NCBI RefSeq assembly: GCF_001949145.1
Contig: NW_019091378.1
Coordinates: forward strand, 1,457,130 to 1,495,796
Origin: Acanthaster planci
Taxonomy: Eukaryota > Echinodermata > Asteroidea > Valvatida > Acanthasteridae
Reading direction: 5' to 3'
DNA length: 38,667 bases
Below are positions 24,471-34,200 of the stretch, in pieces. The translations under genes were made by a program, and so were the position numbers. Each line of letters begins with the position of its first letter. Positions within the stretch are counted from its first letter, which is position 1. Below the pieces are notes generated by a model that had not been told where the DNA came from, did no database searches, and saw only the letters and a program-made list of their open reading frames with translations.

Positions 24471-27400
24471 CTGGATGAGTACAAAATGTGAAAGCGTTGA
24501 GCGTCATGTGCTGGACTGGTTATCCACCAACTACATGTACATGAATCCTTTAGTGTTCTCCGGCATGTCATTACCTTGCATACAAATTTTGAAGTGTTTT
24601 GGCATAAGGTACACCGGAGCAAAAGTTAAACAACCGACATTCATACATGTCATTCAACAGCTCTGTATGTACGGAATATATATGTACATGTATGATTCAG
24701 GTGTTTCATACATTTCAAGCAAATTTCTGCATGCAAAACCTTCACCAAGTGTAGTGCCTGACCATACACACATACATATAGGTCCACATCTGTACAAAAC
24801 AGAGGCACACAATAAAAGACTAATATTATCTGGTCATCTGCAAAAAAATCTGTTGAAAAAGTTGGGTCCAAAAAATGGTCCAATGAGGTCTGGGCTTTTC
24901 CAAATGAAATTTCAGAGGTGGCAATTGGTGAACCTTACTCTTCAAGACAATACAGGCAACTTGGGGATTGGTTAATACAGCGCATATAATTGCACGAATG
25001 CACATATGGTACAATGTTGTAAATACAGGAAGTTTGTTTCATGTACATAACGGAAGCAAGGAGAACTTAAAGAACTTATCATATACTTAAGTGGTGCACT
25101 TTCCTACCACGGGTACCCTTCATTCCACACTACATCATTCCTATATTTTAAGCACACACACAGTTATTTTTACAGCTGATAGCAACAAACAAGACTAACT
25201 GCACAATCTACAATGAATACATGTGCAACATGAGCATGAACGTGGCCCAACCCCCAAATGTACATGTACATCACACAGCACACCATGTGCCTTTGCAGCT
25301 CCATTAAAATTTTCAGTAGGCTGTGACATTTGTAATATTCACCTATGTACAGTACATGTATCCATGTACTTACAATACATGAACCTACCGTACATTCTCC
25401 TATCATGCCTATTGCCATGTGATGTAGCCAAAACAGCCATGGTAACACTGAACTCTATTATGTACTCAAGCCCAGCTCTCTGACCTTTGGACTATTAGTA
25501 AGCATGCACACATATGAGCTGATGAATGGGCAAAACTGAGGAAAGCACAGATGTACAAACATGCAAGGGTACATATACATATTACACCCTGAAAACGATG
25601 TCACTCAGCTCGAGAAGAATTTCATTACTGGCCCTGTCTGGAAACCACAACCAACCTCATTATGCAAACGTGTTTGTACATGTATGCATATATGTCCCTC
25701 TGTGAAATGGCACATGTGTACCCCCACATACTGATATACGATGAAATAATGAACTTAACATTTAAGCCTACCTATGCATGTCTGGCAGTGCAGGGAAAGT
25801 ATCAGAATATAAATGTATTCATTATTTGTGTAAGCAACTGAGTGTACAGTAGGTGTGTACGTACACGTACACAATATTTTTTTGTAATAAGAAGACCCTG
25901 CTTGGTTAACACAGCTAAGAACTGATAAACTGGCCAGTTTTCCGAACATTATGAGGAGGAGCAAAAGATGTACAGTAGATTAGCCAAGACTGCTTGTTAA
26001 AATTTTTTTGAGAAAGTGGTTTTCAGATAAATGTACAGTAATTAAGCTACTGATGCTCTTTTTAAATTCTACAGCACTGTCCTGCTCCCCAAAGTGATTG
26101 TCTTCTTAAAAACGTACATGTAGTGCTAAAAGTAGAAGCACATGTACTGTACATGTACACGTACAGGTACATGTAGGCCTTTAAATGTACCACTGAACTA
26201 AATAAAGCATACATGTGGGACCAGTCTTCTGGACTACCTGTACTTTTGGACAGGCCTATTTTCTACATGCATGATCAATGTAAAAACCTATATTCTTCTA
26301 CATTATCACTTAACCAACAGGCATTACACATTTACATCAAAACTGCGACTACCTGATTGTTGTTTTGTTTTTGTCTTTGTGGGTAACGATCCAGCAAAGT
26401 GTGATTTTCTGTACGTGTACACAGCAGATGCTCAGAATTTAGGCCAAGTTAAATACAAATACCGGTAATTAGATATTTCAAAGATACTGTATGTAATACA
26501 AAACTGCTGCAAACTGCTTGCTGACTACAATGACCTAAAATACAAATCTCAAAATAATATCTGAATATACTCTACATGTACATGCATTTGACCTTCCATT
26601 AGAACAGGTATTGAGATGGATGTACCAAATTCCCACAAACACATGAATGAACATCACACACGGCGCAGCACATGTTGCGCGTCTCGCCTGATGTGTGTTT
26701 CCGGGTCACAACAGCAGACAGGACAGTCCCGCGATCAAAACAACATAAGACGTCATCCCCTGCCACCGAAAATGGTCGAGCCAAGATGCGGAGCAAATGC
26801 GGTCATTGGTGGGCTCAATGCATGCGCAGTCTGATAAACGTGAGCGGCATGAATGGAGTGACAGTCAACGGGTGGAAGTGAGAAATTGGTGAGCAAAAAT
26901 CTCATTTTTTTCCACAAATACTTCATCTCATGCTCTGAAACTACTATTATCGCCTTCTTAGCAGATAGAGATCAAGCAGATTTGCTGACGGGAAAATCTG
27001 GTTTAGGCCTAGGCCTAATAGCTTTTTTATGGTTGCAAACCATTTCACCACACAAATTCAATTCCGAAACCCCATAGCATTACCACGCCATGCACACGTA
27101 AACCTTCTTGCCTCGAAGGCACACGGAGTATCATGGAGTTAGTGACTTCAAGTTCTCGAAGTAGGGCAAAGTATGGTTTATTTTTATATGTAAGTACGTG
27201 CAGGGTAAACTAAACTTGTGTATGACCATGGTCGAGGTAGGAAAAGAGGCCTACTGATATGATTGACGAGAAGTCTTCTGGACCAATTTCCAATGAAACC
27301 TTGGCATAACTTCAACATCCTCCATAAAATGACTTCTCAATCATTTAACTGTGTAGGCCTAAAACTGTGGGCTACCCACCTGTCCTTGACCTTGTTTAGC

Positions 27401-27717
27401 CTACAACAAATTTCAAGTCTAGGCTTAGGCCTACGTCACTACGTGTACATGGTCTACTAGACTGGTCGTCATGATTGTAAAATAAATGCTTTAAAAAGAC
27501 ACAAAAACGTAGGCAATGGTAGGGGTCCTACAAGTCAGGATTACCATAAAATTTCCAAAATTACATGAATATTTTAATACTCCGGTCACCGGTCTTCTCT
27601 CGCTTCATGCATCTTCAACCACGTGACCATGTCGACGTGCAACCTGGAAATGCAACGAACAAATTCAACATCCAAGCCAGCTTTAACATGTTTAATTAGT
27701 TACCAAAGCACACTTAC
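24471..27717. other. Probable first intron of arfaptin (5' UTR intron)
   Basis: Lies between the inferred acceptor of the ATG exon (24471-24473) and a strong minus-strand donor at 27717. No convincing coding exon is seen. It is crowded with TACATG-type palindromes (25259-25270, 26140-26175), and a CpG-containing patch near 26650-26840 could hold another promoter. Confidence 0.4.
27620..27627. promoter_or_regulatory. E-box CACGTGAC in the arfaptin/TIMM10B upstream region
   Basis: An exact CACGTGAC, the core bound by USF/MITF/TFE-type bHLH-ZIP factors. It is about 640 bases upstream of the TIMM10B ATG and just inside the inferred first arfaptin intron. Single motif; function inferred. Confidence 0.25.
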
Positions 27718-28258
27718 CAAAATCAAGAAATTGTGGATTACGCCTCGTCAGCGTAGTCCGTAGAATCCTGCACTTTCCACCACCTCAAATTAGATTCCAA
27801 AATGCTAAAATTCATTCACACCAAAACGATGAAAATGCCTTAATCACCCCTCCTCTTGCGGCTCTCCTCCCAGAAAGTCGTGTTGTCAAGATCCGGGAAC
27901 TCGTGAGCGATGCTGTCATCGCTGGTGACCTGCTCATTACGTTTTTAATCACGCGTAGATTTGGTAACCAGTGAAGGCATTTGGTCAAAGTTCTGGTACC
28001 TAGGTAATGATAGTGAACGGCAATATTGCAAGGGGATCTGATTATCTTTTCTTCCTCCAACTCGCCCCAACTTAAAGTGAACATTAGACAAATTGGCAAG
28101 GGGCGAATGAAGATAAAGTAGCAGACGACACAGTTTATTAGTCCACTTTCGTCAGAATTTCGGAGGCGGGCTGAATACTTGTGTTTTTTCATGTGCACTA
28201 CTTTTATCTGGTTATACCCCATGGCTATAATCTGCTGAAGTAGTGCTTTTGCTCCAAA
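27718..28258. promoter_or_regulatory. Divergent promoter region shared by arfaptin (-) and TIMM10B (+), with inferred untranslated exon of arfaptin
   Basis: A strong minus-strand donor GTAAGTG begins at 27717, so an exon ending at 27718 is likely to be the untranslated first exon of arfaptin. The TIMM10B ATG is at 28259 on the other strand, leaving about 540 bases for both transcription starts. No TATA box stands out. The region also contains a coding-like minus-strand patch (27840-27929), listed separately. Confidence 0.45.
27840..27929 (-). CDS. Unassigned coding-like patch, possible terminal exon or upstream ORF
   Basis: After an acceptor-like GAGCAG (27930-27932) the minus strand reads 29 codons and TAA: VTSDDSIAHEFPDLDN then TTFWEESRKRRGD-stop. 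Third positions are mostly G or C in an AT-rich setting, which is what a coding exon would show. There is an in-frame TAA just upstream and no ATG, so it would need splicing. I do not recognise the protein. It lies in the probable 5' exon of arfaptin. The opposite strand is also open here (LPESRVVKIRELVSDAV), so the coding strand is not certain. Confidence 0.25.
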   Translation of the reverse strand, partial: VTSDDSIAHEFPDLDNTTFWEESRKRRGD

Positions 28259-29786
28259 ATGGATGAATTTGCTCGGAGAAATGTAAGTTCCCCTCGTCGT
28301 GGCATGCATCATGGTCCTACTCGTCATGCTCGTACTCGGTCATGTCAGTTATTATCGGCTCGCGCGTTTCTTCAGTGCAGCTGCAGCCAGCATGGCCAGG
28401 GCCCATCATGCTCACAATCATGAAAACATATTAGGTCTATTTGCCATAATTTGGGACGAAGAGTAATGTTACAAAGGTTTCCCCACTGGCACGTCTAGCT
28501 CAACTCAGCCAGCTTCCCCACTTGCATGACTTGCAAACTCAGAAAATGGGAGGAATTCTACGGTACTATTACCATGGAGAAATAAAACAATTTCTCCATG
28601 CTATAGTATTACTAGGCCTAGGCCTATGTAAAAAAAAATCCAGCTGGGTTTGAAAATCCAGTTTGGCGGAAGAGCCTGATGTTGTAATTATCCAGTCATT
28701 TATTTTTAATGTGTTTACTGCACCTACATATATCAGTTGTTTCCTGGGGCAGCCTTTCCGTGTATATGTAGTGTAAGGGCAATGCCATTGAAAAGTGACC
28801 ACCCTAACCTATTTCATTCTCATGTACCGTACTATTTATTACTGTGCGGAGAAGATTAACAGTTTCTTTTCTAACAATAATAGACTCAAATATGAAACTG
28901 GTGTTCTTAACTGATGTCGTTTTTGTTTGCAGCTGAAGGATTTTTTGACCATGTACAACCAGTTCACAGAGCTTTGTTTCAACCACTGTGTCCAGAATTT
29001 GAATTACAGGCACTTAATACCAGAGGAGGTACGTGTAGGCCCTACATGCTATCAATCTCTCATCTTGCTCAAAAGCTGTTTATTACATGTAACAGCGGAA
29101 ATAGCAAAGAAAATCAGTGTATAGATAAATACAGAACCAGTTTTCATGAATACCTGCATTTTGTGTGATAGACACTTTGTGAAAGTGTTTGACTTCATGA
29201 ACAGTGACCAACTATATATCGACTTAAAAACTGGTGATAAAATGAGTAGTACAAAGTTAGCTCAGTTAGTTCCCTAAATATGCTCTACGGTCAACTTATA
29301 ATTAGCTGTATACTGTCAATGGTATTAGCTGATGGTGGATAATATATATTGTGTATTTCCCAAGTAGGTTGATAAAGGATGTTTTCCCATAACTAAAATT
29401 CTAAAACGCATCAAATGTTTTGCCTTGCCTAGGAAGTATGTGCCAACAGATGCGCGGAGAAGCTGATCCATGTCAACCACCGTCTGATCAGCACCTACAT
29501 GGAAATCAACCCCCTGCATAAGCAGGCCGCTGCCCTGGAGGCTGCCCAGGCAGAAGCAGCATCTTCCCCCATGGGGGAACCCCTCAATCTGGCTGGCCAG
29601 GTGCAGAAAGTCTTTGGCCCGGACGCGGTGGTGACAGATGGCAGCCACATTGCAATACCCGTTGATGGGACCCGGACTGCTGATGGGGAAGCAAGGGACG
29701 TACAAAGTGCTGGTGTGATGGAACCTGGTGCTCACATACCACAGGATAGTCAAGTTAATGTGGGTATAGAAACTGCAGCATCATAG
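28259..29786 (+). CDS. TIMM10B: TIMM10B (Tim9b/FXC1), small TIM of the TIM22 carrier translocase
   Basis: Tim10b docks the Tim9-Tim10 chaperones on the TIM22 complex at the outer face of the mitochondrial inner membrane. Three exons, all phase 0: 28259-28282 (MDEFARRN, donor GTAAGT), 28933-29028 (acceptor TTTGCAG, donor GTACGT) and 29433-29786 (acceptor TGCCTAG, ends TAG). The product has 157 residues. Twin CX3C motifs are C23/C27 (CFNHC) and C43/C47 (CANRC), 15 residues apart as in human TIMM10B. RRNLKDFL, YNQFTELCF and EKLIHVNHRLISTYM match the family well. The family member in human is about 103 residues, so the Ala/Glu- and Val/Thr-rich tail of some 80 residues after the TIM fold is longer than usual. 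The gene is head-to-head with arfaptin. Confidence 0.92.
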
Positions 29787-30415
29787 CAAAAGCGACAAGG
29801 ATTTTTTACGATGTTTATGCAAACTTGATTAGTAACAGTTCAAGTCTGCCACCATAGAACAACTAGGACACGTACTATCGGGTGGCCAACATGCAAGTGT
29901 TGGTTACTGAACACTAACTGGCCTTCACATGTCTGGTCTCATGTCTATCATATGATGGTATCAGGTACATCAACATACTGTAGATGGACACAGAACCTGC
30001 AATCCTGCATCAGTGCCAGTTCTTTAGCTTAAAGGAAAGGGTACCCTGTTGATTCCTTCTAGAATAACAAGCCTGAAGTTAGAACTTGTAAACTTGACAA
30101 ATTTTACCTTCCAATGTTGTAAGTGCTCTCTAACCAGACTGAAAATTCCAGTCATACGTAATAATGAAGACAACGGTACTTGTCAAATGCAAGTTCACTT
30201 GTGGCACCCCCCCACAAACATACCCCAATGAGCCTTCAAGTTGACATCCTTCAGCCCTCCACCCCTTCACAGGGTTCCCACAGAAATCTGATAACCAAAT
30301 TCTGTGACTTTTCCAGGGCTTTCCGGGGCTAAAATATGACGATGTCCATGACGTTAAATGTTATTTAGCAAAGAAAAGTTTGGTATTATGGAGTGCAAGA
30401 CCACCATAGCCACTT

Positions 30416-30494
30416 ACCCAATGTATTATAAAAACTGTATACTCGGTGCTTGCCGAGAGCTTGCAAGTAAATTCACCAGCTTGGCTGGCTTGGG
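30416..30494 (-). repeat. Partial second copy of the SINE body
   Basis: Bases 30416-30494 (ACCCAATGTATTATAAA ... GAGCTTGCAAGTAAATTCAC) align with 30614-30698 of the neighbouring SINE (ACCCAACGTACATATTTATAA ... GAGCTTGCAAAAAAATTCAC) in the same orientation, with moderate divergence. The tRNA-like head is missing. It is an older, truncated copy next to the more complete one. Confidence 0.55.
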
Positions 30495-30542
30495 GTTAGC
30501 TGGCCGGGCCGAGTCAGGTATAGCAGCAGGTACCGTGAACCG

Positions 30543-30800
30543 TTTTCAAGATGTACTTTGCATTGGGGAGATGATCATTTTAAATGACAGGTTCGTTTTT
30601 TTTTTTTGCCCTAACCCAACGTACATATTTATAAATGCTGTATTCTCAGTACTTGTCCAAGAGCTTGCAAAAAAATTCACAAGCTTACTTGGGTGGGACT
30701 TGAACCCACAACCTCCTGCTTACTAGTGCAGACATCTGCACCAGTAAAAACCCTGTAATTTAAAATAAACATCTCCCCAACCCAAAGTACATCTTGAAAT
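30543..30800. repeat. Palindrome with about 48-base arms, loop occupied by a SINE
   Basis: The left arm at 30543-30591 (TTTTCAAGATGTACTTTG..., ending TTTTAAATGACAGG) is the near-exact inverted copy of 30752-30800 (CCTGTAATTTAAAATAAAC ... GTACATCTTGAAA), with only a few mismatches. The SINE fills the space between the arms almost exactly, so it may have inserted at the centre of an older foldback element. Confidence 0.6.
30596..30751 (-). mobile_element. tRNA-derived SINE
   Basis: Read on the minus strand, it shows an A-box-like TGGTGCAGATG (about 30743-30733), then an exact Pol III B-box GGTTCAAGTCC at 30706-30696 set in a T-arm-like GTGGGTTCAAGTCCCAC. An unrelated body follows, ending in a 12-base A tail (T run at 30596-30607 on the plus strand). 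This is the standard build of a tRNA-derived SINE. It is not a functional tRNA gene, because the acceptor and anticodon stems are not maintained. Confidence 0.65.
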
Positions 30801-30837
30801 CAATTAAAATTGGTTTTCTTTTAAACAAGCAAATGCA

Positions 30838-31236
30838 CCTCTTCATGAAAATACTAAAATTCATGTGACTTGTCTACTTGTGAAAACGCGTACTGTTTTG
30901 CTATAGGGCAGGCCAGGTGCAAAATTGTTACATTTGTATACATTCGCTGCGTCAAATTTGCCTCTTTGTGAAAACGGCGAAACGAGTTTACCCATGGATT
31001 TGCCCTTCATAGCCAACGCTATATCTATGGAAGACAAATTCACCTCTTTGTGAAAATGCAAAATGCAGAATAATTTGAATTTGCCCCAGGTAGATCGTGA
31101 TTTGGCTGATTTCAGTAGATTTGGTAACAAATCATAACACCAAGTTGTAGGCATGGAATTACTTAGTTGATTTTGCCCCAGAACAGAAAGTTGAAAAAAA
31201 TCACGATTTCAGGCCAAGGTGCCTCTTTGTAAAAAC
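30838..31236 (+). repeat. Degenerate periodic repeat of CCTCTTTGTGAAAAC
   Basis: Five copies: 30838 (CCTCTTCATGAAAA), 30874 (CTACTTGTGAAAAC), 30961 (CCTCTTTGTGAAAAC), 31043 (CCTCTTTGTGAAAA) and 31222 (CCTCTTTGTAAAAAC). Spacing is about 36, 87, 82 and 179 bases, so two intervals are close to 85 bases and one is near twice that. The intervening sequence is not obviously repeated. Confidence 0.45.
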
Positions 31237-34200
31237 GGTGATGAAATACGCTTATGTCCATTCTGGCACACAGTCAGTAACGTGAACATGGGTGGCAAAA
31301 ATTTGAAGCAACCCCAAAGTGACCGTTCAATCATTGTGCTGCCTATATTTACTTGCTGTGGAGTCAAGAAATTATTGAAAAACTTCTTCTACATGTACAT
31401 TGTGTGCATGTTTAACAACCAAACTGTTGTTTAGTAATTGGACATCCTCAAAACAAATATACCTTTGTTATTGCCCTGGCCCTCAGGTGACATTTGCCTC
31501 TTGGGTGTAAAAAATACCATGGACCGCTTCATAGCAGATAATTGCAAAATTCTTAGGTGTGACCTGGATAAATGCTGGAAAGTAATTTTTTTTTATAAAG
31601 ATGACCTTAAAAGCAAGACGTGAACGCATATCAGGAAACAGAGAAACCATACGCAGTGATGTAACATTATAAAGTTTCAATATTTATACATTTACAAGGC
31701 CTCCAAAATTTTGCACACTTACAAACATATCCTGATGAATGCTAGATTACTGAACTTGTTCAGAAAGGCATTTAAATGACATATTTGTAATCACACATTG
31801 TTTCAGAAAATTACACCACACAAATTTCAGATCTCTATGCAAAACATTAATTTGTGAACCCAAAAATGAAATGAGCATGTATTAACAACAATACATTCAA
31901 GGAATACATTTTTTCTTCCTTAGACATCTATTAACAGACTAGCAAATCTTCAATTTTAGGGCACTTCTATAAATCAATGAGTCAACTTACAGGTCAGGTA
32001 TTTGAAAAAGGGACAAATACTGATTGAGAATAAATTTGTTGCATGTCATATGAATGGGCTGTAGTTTGAAACAAGAGGATGACTTGTAAAGAACTTATCT
32101 GGAATTGGTTTCAGCACCGCCACAAACAGTCAAATGCCATTCCTTAATGGTATACAAGCCATGCAGTAAACGCTCGCTCAAGGGCAAGGCACTATTACAG
32201 TCCTAAGTAGGGGCACCTGGTGTTTCCAAACTTCCAACTAAGAACGGCACTGGGCAAGTTTGGCACAAACCACAGTTTGCCCACAAGTCAATTTTTTTAG
32301 CAACGCGTAATGAGAATACAATTACACTTGAACGTTCCTAGTCAAACTATTTTGTAACATATCAGTATTACATTCTGCAGTTGGCTGCAACTCTTGCTGC
32401 AATTACGGTCAGTGATATCTCGTACAATGGACCTTTCCCATGAAATATGCCAATTAGACAGGTGCATGCATGCTACCACCACTGGTTTGCAAAGTTGCTT
32501 CAATCTTATGACGTAAAAATACAGATTTCCATGCATGCACAACTGTGTGTACATACATGCTTTTTCTGGACTAGTATAGTTTGATATGAGTACCAAACTT
32601 AAAGACAAGGAATTTTCATACTTTCCGACCTCAGGACAGTGAAAACTTCCCTTAGTTTTGAGAAAAGCGTGCTGAAGTATCAGACAAAGGCTGTAATACG
32701 GTTTTGATTGACCTTCAATGCGCCAGGTTATGGTTACAGCATTTCTCCTACACTGCCAACAGTGTTGACAGTCGTGCTTGCCAACCAGTGGTAGTTTCAC
32801 ACATGCGCCTGTCTATGTTGCGTATTTCACGGGAAAGGTCCATTATTTTCATGTACATGTAAATGGTTCCCTCCATACTGATAAAAATGAAATCAGCTTC
32901 TAACAAGCAGTGTGACTATGCCCTAAGGCCTGGTTGCAAATGGTCAACTAGATGGTCGGAACCATCCAATTGGTCAGGCAACTTTGGCTGAACTATGGTC
33001 AACTATTGTCCTCGCTCAAGCTTGCTCATGGAATGCTCCAAATGTATGGAGTTTTAGGGTGCTCCCTCATGCTGTTCACTGGATTGTAGCCAATGGCAAC
33101 ACCAAACATTAATTTAACTCTCCAAAAATCAATATGGGCTGTCAGCTCCCTCAGATCAAGTAAAGAGCGGACCAATTTTGCTCACTCCACTGCCTTTACG
33201 TGGCACTGGGAAAGGCAGATGCCTTTCACATAATTTTGTGAAGGAAACTGATCACAGCTATCCACCTGGAGCAAAAGCACCCCCCTCTTCGGTTGAAAAC
33301 AGCCATGTTGGTGGGAGCATTAATCTTGTTGGTAGCAATGCAACTGCAACACTTGCATGTCATAGTCGTTCATGAACCAGCTAGCAAAGTGTCATTCCCA
33401 CCAGATTTGCAAAGGAGCCTTTGTTGCTAGAAAAATCACACCTTCTCTTGCTCCTGCTCAGGGCGGATAGACATCCACAACATTGTGAGTTACTTCCTGT
33501 CCTGATCCATTCAATGCATGTGTCGTGTTGACCCTTACTATTATTCAAATAATCTCAAGCCACTACATTACATCCTGAAATAGTTGCCCTTCCAGATAGC
33601 CCACGTGGGCAGTGGGAACAAACAATCTAACCAATAACCACCAATGAAACACCCCACCACCCCAAAAAAAAACCTAGCACACAAGGCCACCATACACACA
33701 CGAGCAAAATTTGGCAGCTAGCTAAACCTACACTTACACTTGTAACCCACCTGAGTAAAACTGATTCTCTGTAAAGCGTAATTTGAAAAATTACAAAAAT
33801 AAAACTCCAAAGCTAATAAAACTGAATACATGTTGTATAGGTCACTGCAATATTAACCCTGCCAATCCTCACTCCTTCAATTTCAATATGATTTTAGATA
33901 CTGCCCAGGGTTCAAGACGTAGCCTATGGGGCTACATGTACACATTGTAATCCTGAGGCCTAAAACCAAAACTAATGCAAACCAACTAGTAAGTGACTTA
34001 TCCTGCTCGAAAAGGAACACTGTTTGTGGGATTTCTGCATGTATCTAATACAGTAATAGCAAACCGAATCCACACACATGCCCTTCAAGGGAAACCGAAA
34101 CTCGGATTCAAATACAATGCAGCTCTCATTTACTCAAAAAAAAAAATCGTTTTAGTTTTCGAAGCTATTGTGTCAAAAGCACAAAGGCATAACTGAATTA

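Noticed and set aside
24475-24975. 166-codon plus-strand open frame
   Set aside because: Translates TACATG-rich intron DNA into Tyr/Met/His-rich sequence with no domain; opposite to the arfaptin gene.
27812-28327. 171-codon open frame on the minus strand overlapping TIMM10B exon 1
   Set aside because: Random composition, no recognisable domain, and antisense to the real first exon of TIMM10B. A different frame in the same stretch (27840-27929) looks more coding-like.
30696-30740. Possible genuine tRNA gene
   Set aside because: The B-box and T-arm are good but no acceptor stem or anticodon arm is maintained, and an A tail follows; it fits a SINE better.
33178-33375. 65-codon plus-strand open frame in the right-hand spacer
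   Set aside because: No recognisable domain and no supporting exons; codon use resembles the surrounding non-coding DNA.
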